Source: Irineochytrium annulatum (taxonomy: Eukaryota; Chytridiomycota; Chytridiomycetes; Chytridiales; Chytridiaceae). From it: a DNA stretch of 29,216 bases. The stretch lies in contig JADGJL010000245.1 in the NCBI GenBank assembly GCA_027600665.1, positions 1-29,216 of the forward strand. Reading direction: 5' to 3'. Below are positions 19,612 to 29,216 of the stretch, piece by piece; within the stretch, counting starts at the first letter, position 1; every line of letters starts with the position of its first letter. The position numbers and the translations under genes were made by a program. Under the pieces are notes generated by a model, which ran no database searches, was not told the origin of the DNA, and saw nothing but the letters and a program-made list of their open reading frames with translations.

Positions 19612-22439
19612 ATGGCTAACGAGTCCGTGATAGAAGACGGCTTTGCCCTGTCGGATGCGGCGCGACCGGAGGGTAAGTCAAAAGCGGCCGTCGTTATTTG
19701 CTGGCTGCTGACCGTTGCGGTCGGACTCTCGGTAAGCTCGTTGTGTTCGTTGCCGTCAAGTCTCTCTCACTGCCAACTGTCTTATTTCCGCTTCTTGAGA
19801 TTTCCTTTCCGACATTCGTTCACCTCCGGCGCCTGGAAGAACGCGAAATTTACGCGGCCCTGACCGCTGCGTGCTCGGACGCTTTCAACGACCTGCGGTC
19901 GAGCATAAACAGTGAGTGCTTCCTCCACTTACGCTTTCATCGCCGATATGTAACAACTTCTTTGCGCAGCCGCTTTAAGCGTCCCCTACGCCTTCCGATG
20001 GGCGCTTGACGCCAACCCCTCGACGGCCGTTAACATGTCGACGGACGAGTTCATGGCGCTTGGGCTCTCCTACCCTTCCTTGATGGCCGAACCCTATAAG
20101 AAGGTCATCGGGATCGCTTACGCCGAGCGGGTCGACGGTGCGTCGAGGGGAGCGTGGGAGCAGCGGCACCGTGGCATATTCCAAGCCGTGAGCGCTGCAA
20201 ACCTGGCTTCTTTTAACGAGGTACCCCCTTCGGAGCGTCGGGTTAATGAGGATGAGGTTTGCTTGTTGCAATTGATCAGCTTAGATGGCAGGCGTCAGAT
20301 ATTTACTGTCTTTGCCACTCTTCGTTTGCAGTACTACCCCTTTACTCTTGTCGGGCAGGACAACCAGCAGTGGGTTGGATTCGACGTTCTAAGCGATCCC
20401 GCGCGAGCGGGGATTATTCGTCAAGCAGTCCTTCTTCGCGATTTATCCCTTGGGCCGCTGGTAAGTCTTCCTTGTGGCCGTCTTTATGAGATAACAGCCC
20501 TTTTAGGTTAGCATCGTCATCAATTCGACAATTGAGACCGTCACTCGCTTTGCCTTACCCTGGTTCAACACCTCCGACGCCAAACACCCTCTCGGCGTCT
20601 TCATTGGATCCCTCTACCTCCCCGCCCTTGTCTCTAGCGTCGCTACAACCTCGCATGCGACGCAGTCCTCGCCTCTGGTCCTGTCCCTCTCCGAGCTCTC
20701 CACCGCTCACCCGTCCTTCAACCGCAACCAGACCCTCATCAAGACGGCGAACCTCCCCGCCGCGGATCGCACCTACGTCCTCTCCTGCTCGACCAGGCAC
20801 CCGCCTACGGACTCGAACGCGGCGTCCGCCACACCACTCTTGATCCTCTTGCTGCTCCTGCTGTTGACATTCACGACGTCCACGCTTCTCGCCCTCCTGC
20901 TCGCCCGCCTCCTGACCGCTTGGTCCCGTCTCCGCGCCTCCCGCCGCCGCCTCCGCACGATCTCGCGCAGCCGCGAGCGCGTGCGCGTTCGCGCCGACGC
21001 GGTGCTGAACGCCATGTCCGACCTCCTGATCGCCGTCGACGCGGGGACGGGGGCCGTCGTGGGGCTGAATGATGTGACGCGGCGGTTGTGCGGGCTACAC
21101 GAGACATGGGAAGGGAGTGTGGGCGATCTGATCGTAGCGCCGGGGGGCGCCGAGGCCGGGTGGGTGCCGATGGAGGGGGATTTAAGGGTGAGGGGTGCGT
21201 GTGGGCTGATAGAGGCGGAGGTGAGGGCATCGAGGGTTGCGGACGGGGATGTGGTCGTACTTGTATTGAGGGATGTTGGGGAGAGAAATTCGGCGCTAAG
21301 GGAGGTTAATGAGGCAAGGTAGACGTTTGCTTCGGTTGTCGTGTTGATAAATTGGTGTCTGAATGATTCTTCGCAGGAGAGTTGCAGAATCGCAATGCGG
21401 TCGATTCCGCGAGTTTATGGACTGGGTCGACAGGGAGGTTCAGGGTCGAGTCCACCTCATTGAAGGCCTCATGATGCTCGTCTGGCGCAACCACCCGATC
21501 GTGTACCGTGACGCGAGTCTTTCGGATAAGCTTTACCACGTGGAGATATGTGCTCGCGTGATGGGCGGCTTGCTTCGGGACGTCGTTGAACTTGCAAAGA
21601 TAGATGTAGGGAAGCTGGAGCTGCGGCCTGTCGCCGTCGCAGTCTGTGAGATCCCTGCGCAGGCTTTGGACGGGCTTCGGGCCACGAGCCTGGCAGGAGA
21701 GGATGACATGACCATTCGCGTTCACGTCGATGAGCCTGTGCCAAAGTGCGTCGAGGGCGATCCGTGTAGGCTCATTCAGGTAAGTTTCGTCGAAGCTAAT
21801 TCCGCGTTATTCACGAATTTCTTCCACAACTTATAGATCTTCGAGCATCTCCTGGCGAACAGCCTGCAGTACTCCTCGGGATCCGAAATATACGCCCGCA
21901 TCCGGTATCTTACGCAACGGCCGGTTGAGTCCGTCGAGGCCGGTGCCGAGTACGGAACTGAGGCCCTCCTTCGATTCGAGGTCGAGGACTCGCGAACGAC
22001 TTCGGTCGAAAATCTAAAAAGGATGTTCACGGTTTGTACCTTTGTAAACTTAAGGTGAATATTGATGCTTGTTTTCCAAGCCGTATCATCCCCTGAATGC
22101 CATCGGCCGATACTCATTAGGCACCTCCATAGGTCTTGCGATCGTCCACCACCTCGTATCTAAAATGGGTATAAATTTTTTTTTTTTTTTTTATTTTTTT
22201 TATTTTATTTATTTTTTTTTTCTTTTTCTTTTTCTATATCTGGCGCTCCGTTGACTTATCTGATTTTTTCGCTCTGTTTCATAGGCGGATGTTTGACCGT
22301 GACGTATAATGAAGAACTAGAGTCACTGGTAATCGCCTTCGAGCTTTGGATGCCAATCTTGACGGCGGAGTCGGACGATACGGTGGTTGCCAAAGCTGCG
22401 GAGGGTTATCTTGAAATGCCGGAGGTCAAAGGGAGCTAA
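19612..22439 (+). CDS. CHASE-PAS histidine-kinase-like membrane protein with altered catalytic residues
   Basis: Nine exons: 19612-19731, 19800-19911, 19970-20256, 20332-20460, 20507-21318, 21377-21779, 21837-22031, 22081-22168 and 22285-22439. They join in frame to 766 residues. TM1 lies at about 24-44, and an extracytosolic CHASE-like sensor ends in YYPFTLVGQDNQQWVGFDVL and the SDPARAGIIRQA pattern. TM2 is at about 326-352 and a PAS domain at about 378-480 (ADAVLNAMSDLLIAVDAGTG). The dimerisation helix aligns WVDREVQGRVHLIEG with the usual MSHEIRTPLNGIIG, which places Arg506 where the phospho-acceptor His should be. In the ATPase domain the N-box (FEHLLANSLQYS, Asn629) and G2-like GTSIGLAIVHHLV are kept. 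The DxGxG lid motif, however, reads D672-S-R-T-T. There is no receiver domain. It is probably a pseudokinase sensor. CHASE kinases bind cytokinin-like ligands in plants; the ligand here is unknown. Confidence 0.82.
22176..22236 (+). repeat. T-rich tract inside the last intron of the CHASE gene
   Basis: About 60 bases of nearly pure T/A, mostly T, fill the first half of the 116-nt last intron (22169-22284). It is a low-complexity run prone to length change. Confidence 0.7.
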
Positions 22440-22715
22440 GGGTGATCCGTGGCGTGTTTAGGGGCCTGTTGTAGCAGATAATTACACTGTATTAGTTATA
22501 GAAAAAGGGTTTTTTACGTTCTTGGCAACAGCACAGAGAGGACAATGACCATTGTCGAAGGCGCATAGCATCATTAAAACAGTACATGCACCATCGTTAA
22601 ATATTTCCGTCAGTTGCACGACTGTTATATTATAAACACTTATCAACAGGCAATCACCACACCCCACATTAATGTCCGGTATAATCACACACAGCATCTT
22701 CATGTACACAAACAT
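22440..22715. other. Convergent intergenic region
   Basis: This AT-rich stretch separates the 3' ends of the CHASE gene and the single-pass membrane protein gene. No gene is supported. Confidence 0.4.
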
Positions 22716-22821
22716 ATCCTCCGAATTCTACAGAAACTAAAATAGATAATTCCTACCCGCTAGCGAGGATCCTCCGAATTCTACAGAAACTAAAATAAAT
22801 AATTCCTACCCGCTAGCGAGG
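22716..22821. repeat. 53-bp tandem duplication over the 3' end of the membrane-protein gene
   Basis: Two head-to-tail copies, 22716-22768 and 22769-22821, differ at one position (22745 versus 22798). The inner copy carries the last codons and stop of the minus-strand gene; the outer copy repeats them in its 3' UTR. Confidence 0.9.
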
Positions 22822-23663
22822 CTATCCCTCGGCGAGTCTCTCGGCGTGTAAAAAACCTCATCCTGATTAATGGTCGACGCTGATCCGGCAACGCTGTTTC
22901 GGTTTGGCTGAAGATTCGATGTGTTGATGCCACTCAAGCTAATCCAGGATTTCTTGAGGTTTGAAGATAAAGGTGTCGAGGGCTCGGCAATCGGTTGTTG
23001 TTGGTTCATGTCAATGGACGGTCGCTGGCTCATGGTGATAGACGTCCGTTCAAATGTCGACGGGTCGGAATTCGCTACAATAGAACTGCATTTAATCCTG
23101 CTGCACGCAATATCAAACGTCGCAATCTCGAACAACCTCTCACCCACGAATCCACTCTCTCCATACGTCGGCTTCTTCTCAAACACCAGCTCCGTCGTCG
23201 ACTTCGAATCCGCGTCCCTGACGACATCCTTCCCCTTCTCTCGCCTTCTCGCCTTCCTTCTCTGCCTGGCCAACTCCAGCGCCGCGATGCAACCAGCGAT
23301 GACGCATATCCCCAACAGGCCCAGCGCCAAATGGACGTACTGAGTCCCCGTTGGACCGCCGGCGGCGACCGCGGCCCAGTCCGGGGCTGTCCCGTTGAGG
23401 CCGGTTGTCGTTGCAACCGCGGGCACGGAGGTTAAGGTTGTTACGACGTCGCGTTCCTGCGGAAGCGGTGCGAAGAGGAGGCGGACAGGCGGCCGGATTG
23501 GCGGCAAGGGCGAGTCCGAAAGAAGGTTGTGATTGCTGAGGTCGATGCGGTAGGAGATTCTCAGGTGGTCCCGCTGACCCTGACCGGCCTGGCCGAGCGG
23601 AGAGGCTGGAACGTCGCGGGGCTTGAGGCCGTCGCGAGGACGTCCCCGGCGTCGAGCGCTCAT
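22806..23663 (-). CDS. Single-pass membrane protein with Ser/Pro-rich cytosolic tail, unknown function
   Basis: An open frame of 285 residues runs from ATG at 23663 to TAG at 22808-22806. One hydrophobic segment (YVHLALGLLGICVIAGCIAAL, about residues 109-129) is followed by a strongly basic stop-transfer run (ARQRRKARRREKGKD) and a long polar tail rich in Ser, Thr and Pro with several likely phosphosites. This layout fits a type I plasma-membrane or wall-sensor-like protein, but no domain is recognised. The N-terminus lacks a signal peptide. The frame stays open upstream of the chosen Met to about 23770, so an upstream exon may encode the real start and leader. The last four codons lie in a 53-bp tandem duplication. 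Confidence 0.5.
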   Translation of the reverse strand: MSARRRGRPRDGLKPRDVPASPLGQAGQGQRDHLRISYRIDLSNHNLLSDSPLPPIRPPVRLLFAPLPQERDVVTTLTSVPAVATTTGLNGTAPDWAAVAAGGPTGTQYVHLALGLLGICVIAGCIAALELARQRRKARRREKGKDVVRDADSKSTTELVFEKKPTYGESGFVGERLFEIATFDIACSRIKCSSIVANSDPSTFERTSITMSQRPSIDMNQQQPIAEPSTPLSSNLKKSWISLSGINTSNLQPNRNSVAGSASTINQDEVFYTPRDSPRDSLASG

Positions 23664-24056
23664 TGATGGCCGGCGCAGACACGATGCGACCAGCGATGAG
23701 ACAGAAATCGGGGATTGAAGAATCCCAGCCGGTCCTGGCGAGGATCGAAACGATCGTAAAAATCAAAGAACCCGCATATTCCTTAACATGGCTTTACAAT
23801 GCTCAGGTTGCTTTTTACTCCGGAGTTTTAAAGTATAATCCCAATGCTCCAAACTATAAGAGGAAGCGGATGAACGCAGATACATGTCGGTAACTGCAGG
23901 ACAAAACAGATGATCGAGAAGAAAGAAGCAAAAAACAGGGCAAACGCCAGTGACGGGTCATAACAAAGCAACTATGGGTGAATTGCCCAAATAATATCAT
24001 CGAAGAGACGCAATATCCCTCGCAACGTCCATCCAACATCACAACGCAATGCCGCT
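23664..24056. other. Intergenic between membrane-protein gene and thioredoxin reductase gene
   Basis: No independent gene is supported. The part next to 23664 may contain a missing 5' exon of the membrane-protein gene, because its frame remains open and a possible acceptor (cgccag, about 23735) is present. Confidence 0.35.
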
Positions 24057-25570
<1,514 letters not shown>

Positions 25571-25684
25571 AAGGAAAATGGGCCCGGAACTTTATATGTC
25601 GGCGAGGAGAGAGATCTGGCAGATTTACTAATCGGCCTGGCACAAGGGTACCATCACCACTGTCATACAACCCCTCGAATCGTC
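25571..25684. promoter_or_regulatory. 114-bp divergent promoter with TATA box
   Basis: The starts of thioredoxin reductase (minus strand, 25570) and the voltage-sensor-like gene (plus strand, 25685) are only 114 bp apart. A TATAAA on the minus strand occupies 25596-25591, about 21 nt before the first reductase ATG. That is unusually close if transcription starts downstream of it. Confidence 0.5.
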
Positions 25685-26724
25685 ATGTCCTTCCGGCGTT
25701 CGCTCTCAACACCGACACCGCCGGAGGAGCAGCAGTCGTTCCTGCACTCAGAGCCGCTCCTTGGCGGTGCCAATGGTGGCGGGGGCGGTGTGGTAGGCCC
25801 GGGCGAACTGCTCCCGACATCGACACGGCCGACCACCATCACCTCGAACGAGATCCTGCACTCGCTGGCGAACAGGATCCTGCACTCGAGCTTCTACAAG
25901 TGGTTTTACTTGATCATGGCCTTTGTGAGCGTGACGTGTCTGGTCTTGAGCTTTATGAGCCGGTGGTGCGTTACTCTGTTGCGTGTTCTTTTGATCAGGA
26001 CGGAGACTGATCTACGCGTGTTTGCAGTCCGTCAGGGTACTTTTATATCCTGGAGACGATCGTGAATTTGGCCATGATCCTGGAGGTCGGGATCCGGATG
26101 CTGGCACTCCGGAAGGTCAGTGTTGTTCTTGCAAGTGGGAAAGCTCAGGAGGACGGGTCGGACAAGATCGGAAAGGAAGGACGAGCAAAGTATAGAAGCA
26201 TGGGCGGGTAAACTTAGGAAATTAGCTTGGAGAGGAACGAAGCAAGGCACTTAGATAGGAGAATGAGAGGCTGTGCTGGGAAGAGTGAGGAATCAAGATC
26301 TCCGCCCTTCATAAATGCCAATCTTGCCTAGTCATGTTATCTTTTTAACTCCCTTTGTCTCTAGATCTTTTGGCGCAACCTGTGGAACGTTCTCGACCTC
26401 CTTCTCGTCCTCCTCTGTGTCCTCACGCTTCTCTGGCTCGCCCTCGGGGAGTGCACAACCGAGCGATCCTGGGAGGCCGAGGCCGACACCATCCTCCTCG
26501 TTCTCCGCAACATGATTCAGTTTTTTAGGCTCATGATGATGCTCGCAAAGAACGGCCAGAACATGAGCAGGAGGACGCAGAACATTGACTTCAGCACCGT
26601 GGACACGTTGAGCGTCGGGGCTGGTATTGGGGATCTGGGGTTCGGAGGGCCCGGCGGAGGTTTTGGGGGGAGCTTTGGTGGCGCGGACTTTTTGGACTTC
26701 GAGGGGGAGGATGATGGGTTTTGA
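25685..26724 (+). CDS. Four-helix voltage-sensor-like membrane protein
   Basis: Three exons, 25685-25965, 26028-26115 and 26365-26724, join in frame to 242 residues. After a polar N-terminus with a Gly-rich run come four predicted helices. These are WFYLIMAFVSVTCLVLSFM (about 73-91), GYFYILETIVNLAMILEVGI (about 97-116), LWNVLDLLLVLLCVLTLLWL (about 129-148) and ADTILLVLRNMIQFFRLMMM (about 163-182). Acidic residues in helix 2 (Glu103, Glu113), Asp134 in helix 3 and the spaced Arg171 and Arg178 in helix 4 resemble an ion-channel voltage-sensor domain (S1-S4). No pore (S5-S6) and no phosphatase follow; the tail is Gly- and acid-rich. It could be a voltage-sensor-only protein like proton channels or an accessory subunit. 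The helix-4 arginine count is low, so voltage sensing is not certain. The second intron (26116-26364, 249 nt) is the longest in the window. Confidence 0.68.
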
Positions 26725-27105
26725 GTGTGCACATGGGAGGCAGCGAGGGGGCGTGCGTGGAGGACGAGGAGCAAATGGGTGCGAAGGCGTTGTGGCATGC
26801 GAAGGAGATCTTTTTCACCAACTCACGATTGGCTCAGCGGCTCGGCGAGTAGAGTTCTCGCTTTCTGTACAAAACTGTCATCGGCCTCAGTTCGCAGGCG
26901 CTTTTGTTGGGGTTCACAGAAGTACCAAGGTTAACATAATACGCAATGCAATCATCTGCCGTTCATATCTCTATATTAAATAAAGTAATAGCTGAACAAC
27001 CACACGCGTCGCCTGAAAGAAAAATATGACTGTATATCCAACAAATAACACGTTTTCGTTTTCGTTTCTACTTGTTCTTGCTGCCTGACATTGCCCTACC
27101 GCCGT
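26725..27105. terminator. Convergent intergenic region with poly(A) signal
   Basis: This region separates the 3' ends of the voltage-sensor-like gene and the T1/BTB gene. An AATAAA at 26979-26984 on the plus strand could end the first gene. No coding sequence is supported. Confidence 0.4.
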
Positions 27106-28251
27106 CTATTCTGCAAAATGCCTGATTAACGCTTCGGCGGGAAGGGCCATCGATAGTAAATATATCAAATCGAAATGACTGCGGTCATATTTCATAAAAG
27201 TTGCGATAGCACGAACGCACACCACGAGCCCGCAGCGAATAAAAAGCAACTCTTTATCATACTCCAGTGGCCATTGATATTGCAAAGTATCAGACGCAAG
27301 TAAGGTCACAAAGGACACATCCAAATGCATGACAATATGATCACCTCGTCCGTCCAAGTACTAGCGGATCTTGATCAAGCTCCAGTGGGCCGTCACATTG
27401 TAACCTGGTTCCCTGGTGAACCGCCGTCAACTTGTCGCCGGCGTTAAAAGCAATCGCATCGTTGATGGTCATAGCAGTGACAGCCGAATTACCAGAATCG
27501 TCTTCAAAATATGTCGACACGCGCACTGAGCCATTGCAATGCAATGACAATTGACCCGACGACACGCTGCTGCAACTCGTACGCATGTTTACCAAGTATA
27601 TCCCGGTCTACAAATCCGAATTACTCTTGTTTAAATAATATGGTGTACCTGAAGGATGTGGACGGTGTCGTGGTCAAACATTCCATCCCGCAGCGTGAAA
27701 ACAGCGGAGTCGCATCGATTAAGGGACCAGGAAAACGGGTCGCCGTTGCCGTGGAATCTTGGCGAGTCAAGTATCAAGACACTCTCGTCCCCGTCTCCGT
27801 CCAAAACACTCGCATCCATATCCTCAAGCTGATCCTTCAACGTGGACAGGGCATAGAAATCCGCGTCCAGCAACAGCATCGCTTTCATCTGCTTATCGAT
27901 TTTCTTGAGAGCCGCTTCGCCGTAGGTGAGGAACTTCAGGACGAATGCGAATGCGTCGCCATCCCTCGGAATGAAGTAAGGTTCGTCGCCCTGCTTCTGC
28001 TTAAATTTGTCGCTCAGGAGGCCGGAGAAGAAGGAGTCCGGCTGTGCTAGCAGCACATCGCGGGTCGTATGAAAAATTCGGTCGCCGACGCGGAGGACGA
28101 TTGGCACGCATTTGGATAGGTCGTTCGACCAGAAATCCTTCACGCGCTCCTCCCTCGCCGTGACTGCCTCCTCCCGCCTCGAGAGCTCCTCGGAACGCGC
28201 GGCAAACTCCTTCTGCACAGCAAACTGTATGTCCTTGATCAGGTCTCCCAT
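27106..28251 (-). CDS. T1/BTB (KCTD-like) domain protein
   Basis: Three exons, 28251-27649, 27607-27422 and 27360-27106, join in frame to 347 residues. The start has a near-perfect Kozak context (caccATGG). An N-terminal charged helix, probably coiled coil, leads to a potassium-channel-tetramerisation-type BTB domain (about 49-145). This contains VPIVLRVGDRIFHTTRDVLL, SFFSGLLSDKF, the YFIPRDGDAFAFVLKFLTYG signature and LLLDADFYAL. Such domains form tetramers or pentamers and often serve as Cullin-3 adaptors. The C-terminal part (from about 150) is beta-rich and not recognised. The first intron is only 41 nt. The second junction (donor at 27421, acceptor at 27361) is one of several possibilities, so the last 85 residues are tentative. 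An upstream pair of exons (28610-28371) could extend the N-terminus in frame. Confidence 0.72.
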
Positions 28252-28370
28252 GGTGCTTGGTGTTGGCAAAGTCTGGAGTTGTCGGTTTGGAGCGCTATCC
28301 CTTCTGCGCATGCAGTAGAACTGGTGTAAGTGCAAATTAAATCGCCTTGGGATCTTGTTATGGGATGCAC

Positions 28371-28610
28371 CTCTTCCTCTTGAAAGTCGGTAAATGCCCT
28401 AAGCAAGCGAGACAGTTTTCCGACCCCGCGATCTCCGTCCGTCCACAGTTCTGCGACCATGTCGCCTGTCTTTGGGATCCGCTTCAGAACTCGATTTATG
28501 TTGATGTGAAAGCACAGACTTACATCTCTGGACGCGAGTGTTCGATTGTTGGCTTTTCGATACCATCCAATAAGGTTGGACTGCCGGTGGGTCATCGCGC
28601 TGCCGTCCAT
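28371..28610 (-). other. Candidate upstream exons, own gene or 5' extension of the T1/BTB gene
   Basis: An ATG at 28610 opens 29 codons that end at a perfect GTAAGT donor (28523). A second exon, 28469-28371, encodes TGDMVAELWTDGDRGVGKLS and RLLRAFTDFQEEE and ends at a GT donor. A possible acceptor (ctccag) just upstream of the T1/BTB start would join in the same frame, giving a longer T1/BTB protein. The family of this segment is not recognised. The strong Kozak context of the downstream ATG argues that the short form is at least also made. Confidence 0.3.
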
Positions 28611-28786
28611 CCATCGCCGAGGTCACCAGTACTCACCATCAGGACGCGAAGACCCTACTTAGATGTTATTCCCCGCCTTCGCGCCGAGCACCTTAAGGTC
28701 GAATCAAAGCTCCGGCTCCTGCTCGAGAGAGGACCGGGAGAGGAGGCTGGGTCATCCTTTGCATTGTCGTCATCGATCCCGTTCAT

Positions 28787-29100
28787 TTAGCGGCGCCTGC
28801 CATCCGCCTTCGCGTTCGTCGAATGGCGCTTGGCGTTCTCGGCCTTGACACCGTTCGAGTCCATCATGTCCGGATCTATCGGTCGCTCGTAGCGGAAGCT
28901 CGCGTACGGCGCTGCCGCGGGTGGGCCGCAAGGGAGGACCGCGTCGAGGGATGTCTGTGGAGGCGGCGGAGCGACATCACCGGTGGGCTCACCAGTGGCT
29001 GCTGATGTGGAACAATTTCGACGATGGCAAACCTATGAATGGAGGGTGGTTGAAAGAGAGTTGTATGGTTTTGCGAGCTCGTAAAGCAACGAAGTTGCAT
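28787..29100 (-). CDS. Tentative small two-exon gene, unknown
   Basis: ATG at 29100 opens 36 codons to a GTGAGC donor (exon 29100-28993). A cacag acceptor leads in frame to exon 28954-28787, ending in PYASFRYERPIDPDMMD and a Lys/Arg-rich tail before TAA, for 91 residues in total. The intron would be 38 nt. A splice acceptor-like site (ttcatag) near 29037 means the first exon could instead begin there as part of a longer gene running off the window. No domain is recognised. Confidence 0.28.
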
Positions 29101-29216
29101 GCGTACTCTTGTATTCAACAACTATGCTCAAAGTAAAGCAAATATTGTCTTCCGGCTACACTGACAACTGGCTCCTCTAGTATTCTTTTATGCGAAAGAG
29201 TGCGCCGACCTTTTTC

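Noticed and set aside
20532..21230. Long Arg/Pro/Ser-rich frames over exon 5 of the CHASE gene
   Set aside because: Their composition is that of out-of-frame GC-rich coding DNA. The kept frame encodes the membrane segment and PAS domain.
26116..26364. Possible separate small gene inside the 249-nt intron of the voltage-sensor-like gene
   Set aside because: The open frame there is short and antisense, without domains. The splice sites on both sides are canonical and keep frame.

Overview
The window is nuclear DNA from a fungus, most likely an early-diverging (zoosporic, chytrid-like) lineage. Genes are dense, lie on both strands, and are broken by many short GT-AG introns (about 38-115 nt, one of 249 nt). 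A CAVC-type thioredoxin reductase and a GH16 glucanase with a CBM52-like module are fungal in character. A soluble adenylyl cyclase (ADCY10 type), a MICAL-like flavoenzyme, a TIR protein and a CHASE-PAS histidine-kinase-like protein together fit a basal fungus better than a yeast or mushroom. No bacterial operon, rRNA, tRNA, CRISPR array or intact transposon was seen. All exon models were built by hand from splice consensus and reading frame, and each strong one joins in frame.

Left part (1-8.2 kb): a stand-alone MICAL-like FAD monooxygenase (477-2195, +); a nine-exon TIR-domain protein with a Cys/His zinc-type module (2447-6023, -); a membrane-anchored SDR9C-type short-chain dehydrogenase (6362-7506, -); and an unidentified open fragment (7826-8197, -).

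Middle (8.5-19.5 kb): a secreted CBM52-GH16 beta-glucanase (8544-10267, +); a gene-poor 1.8 kb stretch with weak exon candidates and a decayed copy of an unknown family (11532-11830); a 13-exon soluble adenylyl cyclase with two cyclase domains, a STAND-type P-loop NTPase and a helical repeat tail (12084-17428, -); a small intact gene of the same unknown family (17784-18186, +); and an MBD4-like DNA glycosylase without an MBD domain (18396-19464, +).

Right part (19.6-29.2 kb): a CHASE-PAS protein with a histidine-kinase core whose phospho-acceptor His and ATP-lid glycines are replaced (19612-22439, +); a single-pass membrane protein whose 3' end is tandemly duplicated (22806-23663, -); thioredoxin reductase with a mitochondrial-type leader and an internal start (24057-25570, -), divergent from a four-helix voltage-sensor-like membrane protein (25685-26724, +) across 114 bp; a T1/BTB (KCTD-like) protein (27106-28251, -); and weak models at the right edge.

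The set is rich in sensing and redox signalling: cAMP synthesis, possible NAD+ cleavage by TIR, actin-type flavin oxidation, thioredoxin reduction and a CHASE sensor. The genes are not arranged as one operon-like system. The observations I rate highest are the TIR protein, the catalytically altered CHASE histidine kinase, and the unknown small family whose two copies flank the adenylyl cyclase gene.
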